The notes beneath the pieces are model-generated. The model was not told the DNA's origin. It was given only the letters and a program-made list of their open reading frames with translations, and did not search any database. Below, piece after piece: positions 52,469 through 60,609 of a stretch of 64,000 nt of DNA. The stretch comes from an uncultured bacterium (lineage in GTDB: Bacteria; Vulcanimicrobiota; Xenobia; Xenobiales; Xenobiaceae), in assembly GCA_934636825.1 (NCBI GenBank), contig CAKUBG010000013.1, forward strand, positions 1-64,000. The letters run 5' to 3'. Position 1 is the first letter of the stretch, and each line of letters begins with the position of its first letter. Both the position numbers and the translations under genes were made by a program.

Positions 52469-53383
52469 ATGGGTATTCCTGTTCTGGAAGTTACCAATTT
52501 AGCCTATTGGGGGGACAATGTCGCTTTAAAGGTTCCTATGTCCTTCGTTTTGGAAGCTGGAGACATAGGAGTAGTTATCAGTCAAAATCTGAGCAGCTCG
52601 GCCAATTTGTTGCATGCTGTAGCTGGAATGCCAACTTCACGCCGCAACAAGATAAGTATCGGCGCTCATGCAAACACTTCTACTGCTGCCAAGTATTTGT
52701 TTGGATTTGTTCCTGCAAAGTCGGAATTTTATGAAGAACTTACCGTTTGGGAACAACTGGCTATTGGCGCTGAATTATACAATGTAGACAAACACTATCG
52801 TCCTTATGCTATATATGAAGCTCTGGAAATTACCCAAATAACTCAATATAAAGATGTACAACTTGTCCAAATTGCTGATCTAAATTTGCGCAAACGCATA
52901 AGTATAGCCGGAGCTTTGGTACACAGTCCGCGTTTAGTTATAATAGAAGATCTATTCAGAGGTAGTGACTTTCGCAATTGGCAAAAAATGACCGATATAC
53001 TTGACCAAATTCGTAATACCGGTAAAGCCATTCTTTTGTCTGCTGAAAGTTTACTCAACCTAGAATCACTGTACAGTCAATTATTTGTTGTCGGTGAAAA
53101 TGAAGTTTTTGTGCACGGCTTGTATCCTCAAATAGCGCAAAAAATCGGACAATACAATTTAGTGCAATTACAAGTTTGGGATACAGGAATAGATAGTGCC
53201 ATACATTGTTTAAATGAGTCAGTCGATGTATTCGACATATTGCAAAAGGACGACGATCCTGGAGTATTGCGTTTCTTTTTTAAGGGTGACGGTACAAAAT
53301 TGCATAATCTTGTCTCAATTTTAAAAAATAACAATATACCCATTGTATCTTGTTTGGCTGTAGACAATTTTTTTGGACGCTGA
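52469..53383 (+). CDS. Degenerate ABC-type ATPase-like protein
   Basis: 304 residues, ATG 3 bp after the upstream stop. The fold order of an ABC ATPase can be traced: first strands (VLEVTNLAYWGDNVAL), a Walker A position reading ISQNLSSSANLLHAVAG with no GxxGxGK[ST] motif, a Q-loop-like YLFGFVPAKSEFYEELTVWE, a signature position with ADLNLRKRISIAGAL instead of LSGGQ, and a Walker B-like RLVIIEDLFRG in which the usual DE is ED. The switch His is not seen. So it cannot bind and hydrolyse ATP in the usual way and is probably a regulatory or structural relative. A C-terminal extension of about 80 residues follows. Confidence 0.65.
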   Translation: MGIPVLEVTNLAYWGDNVALKVPMSFVLEAGDIGVVISQNLSSSANLLHAVAGMPTSRRNKISIGAHANTSTAAKYLFGFVPAKSEFYEELTVWEQLAIGAELYNVDKHYRPYAIYEALEITQITQYKDVQLVQIADLNLRKRISIAGALVHSPRLVIIEDLFRGSDFRNWQKMTDILDQIRNTGKAILLSAESLLNLESLYSQLFVVGENEVFVHGLYPQIAQKIGQYNLVQLQVWDTGIDSAIHCLNESVDVFDILQKDDDPGVLRFFFKGDGTKLHNLVSILKNNNIPIVSCLAVDNFFGR

Positions 53384-53477
53384 AACACTTTTTTAGCGGA
53401 AGGAGAACAATTGGGGCTGTAGAACCGATCACGAAAGTTCATTTCACAACTGAACTGCTTAGGGCGGGCTGTCCTTC

Positions 53478-53516
53478 ACGAAACGTAAGGAATTGTGTTC
53501 GGCAGTTTCGTTTTTG
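53478..53516 (+). terminator. Hairpin before the exported-protein gene
   Basis: ACGAAAC (53478-53484) pairs with GTTTCGT (53505-53511), followed by a T-run. It may end the three-gene run or act as an attenuator in the leader of the gene at 53589. Confidence 0.55.
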
Positions 53517-53588
53517 GGGCTGTCAAAAATGGTCCCGTCAACATTGAGATGGCCCTTGAGGGCCGAGAAAGCGAGTGGAGTAGGCTAA

Positions 53589-54122
53589 ATGCGTAAATTC
53601 ACAGCCACACTCTTCCTGCTGGCCACTTTGTCGCTGGGCTGCCTAGCGGTAGGTGCTGCGCCGGCTATGGCGGATGAGAGCATGAAGACCGTGAACTTAG
53701 TAACTGAGTTCGGTCCTTACACTTATAGTATTTATGAGTATCCTTCTTACAATACCAGTTTCTTCTTCTATGAGAATAGCTACGTCGAATTTGACGTAGT
53801 AAATGGTACTTCTTGGAGAATCGAAGCCCCTAAGGCTATGATTCACAAGGAGCCCGCTGTCCCCGGTGAGACTTTGCTGGGCACCGGCCGCACCTACAAT
53901 TCCATCGAGAATTTTGACGTATACTTCTACGCTCCCGACGGCACTCTCTTAGCTACCCGCAAGAACGCTAGATTGAGCGACAATTATAGCTTCCCCCGTG
54001 AGCGTCAGCATGACAAGGTGCGTGTGCGCATCGAGTCTAGAGGCGTGCAGAACTTAGATGCTAAGTTCATCGTTTGGGATCCGGTCAACCCTGTGGTTGC
54101 CAAACCCATTGTAGAGAAGTAG
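53589..54122 (+). CDS. Small exported beta-sandwich protein
   Basis: 177 residues. Signal peptide (RKFTATLFLLATLSLGCLAV, cleaved near AMA-DE; a Cys at residue 18 is inside the hydrophobic part). The mature protein is rich in Tyr, Phe, Val and short strands (EFGPYTYSIYEYPSYN, then VEFDVVNGTSWRIEAP and FDVYFYAPDG), with Gly-Thr-Gly turns: a beta sandwich. I recognise no enzyme motif. Codons are biased to C-ending, as in the PFOR gene, suggesting good expression. It follows the degenerate ABC-like gene by 205 bp and precedes its own terminator. Confidence 0.7.
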   Translation: MRKFTATLFLLATLSLGCLAVGAAPAMADESMKTVNLVTEFGPYTYSIYEYPSYNTSFFFYENSYVEFDVVNGTSWRIEAPKAMIHKEPAVPGETLLGTGRTYNSIENFDVYFYAPDGTLLATRKNARLSDNYSFPRERQHDKVRVRIESRGVQNLDAKFIVWDPVNPVVAKPIVEK

Positions 54123-54211
54123 TTTTTGCTCGTAGCGATGCGCTCTCATATCATTGTTTTCATGTAAATAGAGCAAAAGAGATATCGATTGGGCGCATTG
54201 AGCACTTCAAG

Positions 54212-54254
54212 TAGACATTTCCGGCAATATAGTCGGAAACGTCTATTTTTTTTG
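54212..54254 (+). terminator. Terminator of the gene at 53589
   Basis: A 12-bp stem with one mismatch (54212-54223 with 54234-54245), 10-nt loop and eight T. Confidence 0.9.
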
Positions 54255-54324
54255 CCTTTTTAGGAAAACGAAAAAATATAAGCTAATCAAGATAAATTCT
54301 AACGTTAATAAAATAAAGAATGGC

Positions 54325-54330
54325 TATAAT
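54325..54330 (+). promoter_or_regulatory. -10 box before htpG
   Basis: TATAAT 69 bp before the htpG start; the upstream 17-bp position (ACGTTA) is not a clear -35. No CIRCE element seen. Confidence 0.45.
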
Positions 54331-54398
54331 AACAGGCGGTGGATTCTATCCTGGTTGTGGGGTGGGGATACTGAATTTTATTCTATGGAGTTTTAGTT

Positions 54399-56330
54399 AT
54401 GGCTGCGCAAACATATGAATTTCAGGCTCAGGCTCGCCAACTCTTAAATTTAGTTATCAATTCTATTTATTCTAATAAAGAAATATTTTTACGTGAGTTG
54501 CTCTCCAATGCCTCTGACGCTTTAGATAAATTACGTTTAGAAGCTTTGAAAAATTCCGAGTTGGAAGCTGACCTTTCCCATTTGCATATCACCATTGAAC
54601 GCGATACCGAAAAGCGCACTTTGAAAGTGATAGATAATGGTATCGGTATGAATGCCGAAGATCTTAAAGGTTTGATTGGTACAATCGCTCGCTCTGGAAC
54701 TGCTGAGTTTTTGCAAAAAGCTACCGAAAACAAATCAGAAGCTGCTGAATTGATTGGTCAGTTTGGTGTTGGCTTCTATTCTGTGTTTATGGTTGCCAAG
54801 AAAGCCGTTATCGAAACTCGCAAGCTCGGAGATAAGGAAGGTTATCGTTGGGAATCTGCTGGAGACGGCTCTTATACTATTGAAGAAGCTGGGCCGCTCC
54901 CTCAAGGTACCGCTATTACTTTATATTTGAAAGATGCCGATGAAGAAAACGAGTTAGCCGATTATACTCAAGAATGGGTTATACGCGATTTAGTAAAGCG
55001 TTATTCAGATTTTATCTCTTATCCCATTGAGATGATGGTTACTAAACGGGAGACAATTCCTGCCGATAAAGAAGGCGGGGAGCCTAAGACTGTTGAGAAG
55101 CAAGAGTTAGAGACTCTCAATTCTATGAAAGCTCTTTGGGCTCGTCCTGAAAGCGAAGTCGAGCCTAAGGAATATAATGACTTCTACCGTCGCATAGCTC
55201 ACGATTGGCAAGATCCTTTAAAAGTTATTACCATGAAGGGCGAAGGTACGTTCGAATTCCAAGCCTTGCTTTTCATTCCGGCTAAAGCTCCCTTCGATTT
55301 ATATATGCCTGAAAGCAAGAGAGGCATACAGCTCTATGTAAAGCGCGTCTTTATCATGGATGATTGCGAAGAACTCTTGCCTCCTTATCTTCGCTTCTTG
55401 CGCGGTGTAGTCGATTCCAGCGATCTTTCTCTCAATGTTTCCAGAGAGATTTTACAAAAAGATCGTCAGATTAAGGCTATTAACAAGAGTATTGTCCGCA
55501 AGGTTTTGAGCGTACTCAAAAATATGTTGGAAGAAAAACCTGAAGAATATCGCAAATTCTGGCAAGAATTTGGTAAAGTGCTTAAAGAAGGGCTTTATAA
55601 TGATGCTTCCAACCGTGAGAGAATTTTGGATGTCATGTTGGCAGATTCTACTCATTCTGCCGAGTTGACTACTCTCAAAGATTATGTCTCTCGTATGAAA
55701 GAGGGACAAGAGAACATCTATTATATTACCGGAGAAAATCGCGAGCGCTTAGCTAAAGCTCCGCAAATGGAGGTTTTTAAAGCTAAAGGTATTGAAGTGC
55801 TCATTTTGAGTGATCCTATCGACTCTGTTTGGGTAGAGATGGTTAGCGAATACCAAGGCAAGAAGTTCAAATCTGTATTGCGTGGTGCTCTTGAATTGGG
55901 TGATGAAGCTGAAAAGAAGGCTGCTGAAGAAAAATTGGAAACGCAGCGCAAAGACTTGGCTTCTATGACCGCTTGGATGGGTAGCGATTTGGAGAGTAAA
56001 GTAAAAGAAGTTCGCGTCTCTAACCGACTCACCGATTCGCCAGCTTGTTTGGTCTCCGATGAAAACGACCCTACACCTTCCATGGAAAAGATTATGAAAG
56101 CTATGGGACAAAATTTCCCTGCAGTAAAGCGTGTTTTGGAGATTAACCCTGAGCATGCCATAATCAAGCGTTTGCATGAACTTTACAGTCAAGATGGAGA
56201 TAGTGAAGATCTTAAGTCTGTTGTAGATTTGATTTACGATCAGGCTGTCTTGGCTGAAGGTGGCGAACTTGCCGATCCGGCCGGTTTCTCTGCTGCTTTA
56301 AGTAAAGTAATTAGCAAAGCTTTGCACTAG
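54399..56330 (+). CDS. htpG: Chaperone protein HtpG (Hsp90)
   Basis: 643 residues, usual length. ATP-dependent cytosolic chaperone that remodels client proteins. GHKL ATPase motifs: ELLSNASDALDKLR, DNGIGM, GTIARSGT and GQFGVGFYS. The middle domain has the conserved ESKRGIQLYVKRVFIMDDCE, and the C-terminal dimerisation domain is complete. GGAG lies 9 bp upstream of the ATG. Neighbours are unrelated; it has its own terminator. Confidence 0.98.
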   Translation: MAAQTYEFQAQARQLLNLVINSIYSNKEIFLRELLSNASDALDKLRLEALKNSELEADLSHLHITIERDTEKRTLKVIDNGIGMNAEDLKGLIGTIARSGTAEFLQKATENKSEAAELIGQFGVGFYSVFMVAKKAVIETRKLGDKEGYRWESAGDGSYTIEEAGPLPQGTAITLYLKDADEENELADYTQEWVIRDLVKRYSDFISYPIEMMVTKRETIPADKEGGEPKTVEKQELETLNSMKALWARPESEVEPKEYNDFYRRIAHDWQDPLKVITMKGEGTFEFQALLFIPAKAPFDLYMPESKRGIQLYVKRVFIMDDCEELLPPYLRFLRGVVDSSDLSLNVSREILQKDRQIKAINKSIVRKVLSVLKNMLEEKPEEYRKFWQEFGKVLKEGLYNDASNRERILDVMLADSTHSAELTTLKDYVSRMKEGQENIYYITGENRERLAKAPQMEVFKAKGIEVLILSDPIDSVWVEMVSEYQGKKFKSVLRGALELGDEAEKKAAEEKLETQRKDLASMTAWMGSDLESKVKEVRVSNRLTDSPACLVSDENDPTPSMEKIMKAMGQNFPAVKRVLEINPEHAIIKRLHELYSQDGDSEDLKSVVDLIYDQAVLAEGGELADPAGFSAALSKVISKALH

Positions 56331-56369
56331 AGATTTAAGGGGGCGTTATTCTTCAGCTCACCCCCTGTA

Positions 56370-56420
56370 AAAGAAGCGGCGTTCAGCTATTTTATAGCTA
56401 TGTACCGCTTCTTTTTTTTT
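56370..56420 (+). terminator. Terminator of htpG
   Basis: AAGAAGCGG (56371-56379) pairs with CCGCTTCTT, with an inner AGCTAT/ATAGCT stem and a run of nine T. Confidence 0.92.
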
Positions 56421-56595
56421 AGCATTTTTTACTTATGGTTTGAAAGGAATTATGCTCAAATTGGGGTAGTAAAGGCAGCTTTTGCTTTTATATAATTTTT
56501 TTCAGCTGCGCAGCAAAATTATTGGGCGTAAGACCAAGCTGGTTTTAGCCTTATAGTTTTGCTTTTTTTTTGTGAATTTGAGGTTTTTTTCTTAC

Positions 56596-57789
56596 ATGAA
56601 AGAGAATTCCAGAGCTTTTTTGCTATTATTTATGGGCGTATTAACTGCCTTTGGGCCGTTTGTAACAGATATGTATTTGCCCACTTTACCTTCCATGACC
56701 GAGTATTTCTCAACCGGTATGTCTCAAGTTCAGCTGGGACTCACTTTCTCTATGCTGGGGTTGGCTCTTGGGCAACTTGGCTTTGGCCCTTTAAGCGATA
56801 AAATAGGTCGACGTCATCCTTTGCTCATTTCTATGGTCGTATTTGTTGTCTCGACTTTGGCTTGTATCTTCGCTCCTAATATTGAATTCTTTCTGGGAAT
56901 GCGCTTTTTGCAAGGTATAGCTGGAGCGGGTGGTATTGTTATAGCTCGTTCTATTGCTGCCGATAAATTTTCCGGTCGTGATTTGGCCAAAGCTTTGGCT
57001 ATTGTTGGAGCCATTAACGGCGTTGCTCCTGTTGCGGCTCCCATTATAGGTGGAGTTTGCTGCGATTTTATCGGTTGGCGCGGTATTTTCGCCATTTTAT
57101 TAGTTTTGGGCTTAATTATAGGCCTTATGTGCTTTTTTTATAAAGAAACTCTTGAAGAAGACAGACGCTCTAAGGAAAAATGGTCGTCTGTTTTAAAAAT
57201 GTTCAGCACAGTCATAAAGAAAAAACGCTTCATCAGTTATGTTTTGCAAATGGCTGCGGCACAGGGAATCCTTTTTGGCAATATTGCTTCCTCGCCGTTT
57301 TTAATTCAAAATTTGCACCACAAAAGCGCTTTGGTCTTTAGTTTGTATTTCGCTGTTAATTCCATTGCTATTGCTATGGGTGCTGCCATGTCTGCCAAAT
57401 TTGAAAAACAAGAAAAATGTATTTTTTATAGTTGTGTAGGCATGTTGCTGGGCGCTGTGGCTTGCGCTTTGGCTTTAAATTTAGGTGCTTCCTTAATCAT
57501 TTATGAAATTATAGTTACAGCTCTTTGCTTTGCCATGGGCATGACTTTTACAGCAGCTACCGCTTTAGCTATGAATGAAGTACGTGACAATGCTGGTGCT
57601 GGATCGGCAATTTTTGGAGCCTTAGGTTTTATAGTTGGAGGCTTAGTTTCTCCTTTAGTAGGTTTAGGCGAGATTACTCATTCAGTATCAATTGTCTTTA
57701 TAGTAGCTGCACTTACTTCCACTTTGTTTGCTTGGTTAGCTAGGCGTACTACAGACAACGTTTTAGCAAAAGTGAATGCTGCTGCCTAA
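56596..57789 (+). CDS. Bcr/CflA-type MFS drug exporter
   Basis: 397 residues from ATG 56596, chosen because TTGAGG lies 12 bp upstream; the in-frame GTG at 56572 has no SD. Twelve membrane helices. Family marks: TDMYLPTLPSMTEYF after helix 1 (DhaI type), GPLSDKIGRRHPLL (MFS motif A), and RFLQGIAGAGGIVIARSIA in the middle. These drug/H+ antiporters export bicyclomycin, chloramphenicol or peptides. It lies downstream of a terminator and ends in its own. Confidence 0.9.
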   Translation: MKENSRAFLLLFMGVLTAFGPFVTDMYLPTLPSMTEYFSTGMSQVQLGLTFSMLGLALGQLGFGPLSDKIGRRHPLLISMVVFVVSTLACIFAPNIEFFLGMRFLQGIAGAGGIVIARSIAADKFSGRDLAKALAIVGAINGVAPVAAPIIGGVCCDFIGWRGIFAILLVLGLIIGLMCFFYKETLEEDRRSKEKWSSVLKMFSTVIKKKRFISYVLQMAAAQGILFGNIASSPFLIQNLHHKSALVFSLYFAVNSIAIAMGAAMSAKFEKQEKCIFYSCVGMLLGAVACALALNLGASLIIYEIIVTALCFAMGMTFTAATALAMNEVRDNAGAGSAIFGALGFIVGGLVSPLVGLGEITHSVSIVFIVAALTSTLFAWLARRTTDNVLAKVNAAA

Positions 57790-57799
57790 TTGAGCTAAT

Positions 57800-57840
57800 A
57801 AAAAGACGGACTTTCTTTAGAGAAAATCCGTCTTTTTACT
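57800..57840. terminator. Bidirectional terminator
   Basis: AAAAGACGGA (57801-57810) pairs with TCCGTCTTTT (57827-57836) across a 16-nt loop, with A- and T-runs on the two sides. Serves the MFS gene and the opposite-strand POT gene. Confidence 0.9.
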
Positions 57841-57866
57841 TTATAATAGTAAATTAGAGCTTAGCT

Positions 57867-59471
57867 CTAAACTTTGCCATGCATCCATTTCTTAAGCAGA
57901 GGAGTCAGCATCAGCACCAAGATACCGGAGCCGATAGAAGAGCAAATGAGGAAGAACCACATGTTAATTTGGTAGGCATGTAAGGTCGCTTCCAAAATGC
58001 CGGCAAAGTAGTTGGCTGCTGCTGAGGAGAGGAACCAGAAGCCCATCATAATGGACATCAAGCGATGAGGTGAAAGCTTCGATACCATAGATAAGCCTAC
58101 AGGAGAGAGGCAGAGTTCACCCATGGTGTGCAAGAAGTAAACGCTGACCAGCCACATTGGGCTTACCTTAGTACCATCTGCGGCTAAGCTGCTGCCCATA
58201 AACATTACGATAAAGCCTAAGCCCAAAATAATCATGCCCAGACCGATTTTGGCCGGTATGGAAATTGCATATTTAGAATTATCCCACTTATACCACATCA
58301 TTGAGAAGAGCGGAGCAAAAGTGCAAATAATGAAGGGGTTGATAGACTGGAACCAAGAGGCGGGGATAGTAAATACTTTGCCTAAGCAATTTACTACGCG
58401 TTGAGTTTGTTCTTCAGCAAACAAGGTGAGCGTACCGCCGGCTTGCTCGAATCCTAACCAGAAGAAAGCTACAAACATAGTGATAATAACGATTACGCAC
58501 AATCTGTGTATCTCTTCGATAGTGAGTTTGGAAGCGTTCTCTTCTTTTTGTTCTTTGGAATCATCGGTATGCTGATGAGTAAACAAGTAACTGATACCTA
58601 CAGTTACTAAGATGCCAATACCGACAGCTACAGGTAAAGGAGAAGAAGTGAGGCTAAAAGATTCTGTCTTAGTGAAAGACCAAAGAGCGCAAGCTGCGGC
58701 AGTAATACCGATAATACCTAAAATCCAATACACTACTTCGAAATAGTCTTTGGTATGAAGGTGAGCATCTTCAATGGGCCCTTTAAATTCAGGAGGCATG
58801 CCGGCGCCGTTGAAGCGACTTTGGCCTAAGTTGAAAATAATTTGGCCGATAATCATACCTATACCGGCAGCGATGAAGCCCCAAGACCAACCGAACGTTT
58901 GGCCTAAGCTTCCACAAATGAGCGGTGAGAAGAAGGCACCTAAATTGATGCCCATATAGAATATGGTAAAACCGCCATCACGACGAGGGTCGTTCTCTTC
59001 GTAGAGACCGCCGACAATATTGGAAATGTTGGGTTTAAAAAAGCCGTTACCTAAAATTAAAAGTGTGAGAGCTGGGTAAAGAAAAGTGGGGTGAGAGAGT
59101 AACAACTCACCTATAGCCATGGTGCATCCGCCGATAATTACGGCTTTACGAGCTCCCAAGAAGCGGTCAGAAAGATAGCCGCCGATAAGTGGAGTTAGAT
59201 AAACTAAACCTGTGTAGATACCATAAAGGGCGAGTGCGTCTTTGCGGTCGTATTGCAACTGACTGACCAAATACAATACCAAAATGGCGCGCATGCCATA
59301 GTAGCTGAAACGTTCCCAAGCTTCGGCACCGAAGAGCCAATATAAACCTTTGGGCTGTTGAGAATTTTTTACTTCGGTTTTTGCTGCATTTTCCGTTTCC
59401 GCTGACGTTTTAGCCAAGTCGGCGGAGGAAGCAGTCGCCTTTGTTGATTTTTCTTCGGACAATAGATCCAC
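57867..59471 (-). CDS. POT/PTR2 family peptide transporter
   Basis: 534 residues from GTG 59471; a TTG at 59462 (residue 4) has better spacing to AGAGAGG and may be the true start. After a polar 40-residue N-terminus, about 14 membrane helices. Proton-coupled oligopeptide transporter motifs: EAWERFSYYGMRAILVLYL (ExxERF proton-coupling site) and FYMGINLGAFFSPLICG. A central insertion with an acidic segment (THQHTDDSKEQKEEN) lies near residues 295-315. It imports di- and tripeptides with protons. This fits with the exported PepF at 37128. Confidence 0.92.
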   Translation of the reverse strand: MDLLSEEKSTKATASSADLAKTSAETENAAKTEVKNSQQPKGLYWLFGAEAWERFSYYGMRAILVLYLVSQLQYDRKDALALYGIYTGLVYLTPLIGGYLSDRFLGARKAVIIGGCTMAIGELLLSHPTFLYPALTLLILGNGFFKPNISNIVGGLYEENDPRRDGGFTIFYMGINLGAFFSPLICGSLGQTFGWSWGFIAAGIGMIIGQIIFNLGQSRFNGAGMPPEFKGPIEDAHLHTKDYFEVVYWILGIIGITAAACALWSFTKTESFSLTSSPLPVAVGIGILVTVGISYLFTHQHTDDSKEQKEENASKLTIEEIHRLCVIVIITMFVAFFWLGFEQAGGTLTLFAEEQTQRVVNCLGKVFTIPASWFQSINPFIICTFAPLFSMMWYKWDNSKYAISIPAKIGLGMIILGLGFIVMFMGSSLAADGTKVSPMWLVSVYFLHTMGELCLSPVGLSMVSKLSPHRLMSIMMGFWFLSSAAANYFAGILEATLHAYQINMWFFLICSSIGSGILVLMLTPLLKKWMHGKV

Positions 59472-59681
59472 CTCTCTGCGTTTTATGATCGATTTTGCAG
59501 AGTCCTATCCAATAGTTTTTTTGCGAGCTAACCTATTTTGCAACACTCCGCGTGAAGGACAGCAAAATTCGCACTTGTCAAGCTGCAAACCTGCCCGACA
59601 AGGTTGCCTCGAAGTAGGCTGGCTTTATTGAAAGTATGCGAAATAGAGGATACACCATAATTTAACAATTAGTGAAGGCAG

Positions 59682-60521
59682 TTAATCCTGGTCGCGTAAA
59701 GCTAATGAGTAAAGATCGGTACGTCGGTGTTTTAATAATGGAAGTTGCTGGCGAACTTGCTCAATTTGCTTTAAATCTAAATCGACTATTTGTATAGCCT
59801 CTTTTTCGTCTAATTCAGCTAAAACTCGTCCCCAAGGATCTACGGCAATAGTGTGTCCCCAGGAATGATAGGAGGCTGAAAGATCGCGAGCTGGGGCGGT
59901 ACCTAAAGTAAAAAATTGATTAAATACAGCTTGACTTCTAAAAGTGAGCTCCCAATGCAAAGGGCCTGTAGTTAAATTGAAAGCGGCTGGTACTAATACT
60001 ATTTGCGCTCCTTGTAAAGCCATAAGGCGCCCCAACTCTGGAAAGCGGAAATCATAACAAATACATAAGCCTATTGGACAAAATTCTGTCACAAATACGG
60101 TGATATTTTGACCAGGACTTAAAGTGTCTGATTCTTTGAAAGATTGGCCATTTTTTATTTCTATATCAAAAAGGTGAACTTTTCTGTGTTTGGCAATAAG
60201 CTCGCCTTGAGGATTAAAAACATAGGCCGTATTGTAAATATTGCCCTTAGCGTCCTTTTCGGCCATGGAGCCTGCAGCTAGATACAGTTTGTAAGTTTTG
60301 GCTAAAGTAGCGCAAGCTGAAAAAATTTGTCCTCCTTCAGGTTCGGCATAAAGAGGAAAACTTTTACTTTCATAAGGGCAGCAAAACATTTCCGGCAAAG
60401 ATACAAGATTGACTTGCTGTTTGCTAGCTAGACAACAAATTTCTTTAATTTTGGAGAGGGCTTTGTCCACTAAAGGGGTGGTTACCATTTGGGCCTGCAA
60501 AATGCGAATTTTATTGTACAT
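59682..60521 (-). CDS. Nitrilase-family carbon-nitrogen hydrolase (Nit2/omega-amidase-like)
   Basis: 279 residues from ATG 60521. A longer frame opens upstream, but its first codons lie in the terminator hairpin of the upstream gene at 60610. Catalytic triad of the nitrilase fold: Glu in LVSLPEMFCCP, Lys in KHRKVHLFDIE and Cys in GLCICYDFRFPELGR. Overall spacing and the HSWGHTIAVDPWGRVLAEL region match the omega-amidase/Nit2 branch, which removes the amide from alpha-ketoglutaramate-type substrates or from damaged metabolites. No SD seen; it may be leaderless or weakly translated. Confidence 0.9.
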   Translation of the reverse strand: MYNKIRILQAQMVTTPLVDKALSKIKEICCLASKQQVNLVSLPEMFCCPYESKSFPLYAEPEGGQIFSACATLAKTYKLYLAAGSMAEKDAKGNIYNTAYVFNPQGELIAKHRKVHLFDIEIKNGQSFKESDTLSPGQNITVFVTEFCPIGLCICYDFRFPELGRLMALQGAQIVLVPAAFNLTTGPLHWELTFRSQAVFNQFFTLGTAPARDLSASYHSWGHTIAVDPWGRVLAELDEKEAIQIVDLDLKQIEQVRQQLPLLKHRRTDLYSLALRDQD

Positions 60522-60551
60522 ATTGTTATTGAAGCAAATTTTCACCTCAAA

Positions 60552-60590
60552 AGTAAAGGCCGACATTTCTTCAAGAAACGCGGCCTTTAT
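60552..60590 (-). terminator. Terminator of the first PilX-like gene
   Basis: AAAGGCCG (60555-60562) pairs with CGGCCTTT (60581-60588); on the minus strand the stem is followed by ACTTTTG. It lies 20 bp after the gene's stop. Confidence 0.7.
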
Positions 60591-60609
60591 GTATAGACAA
60601 TAAAAATGT

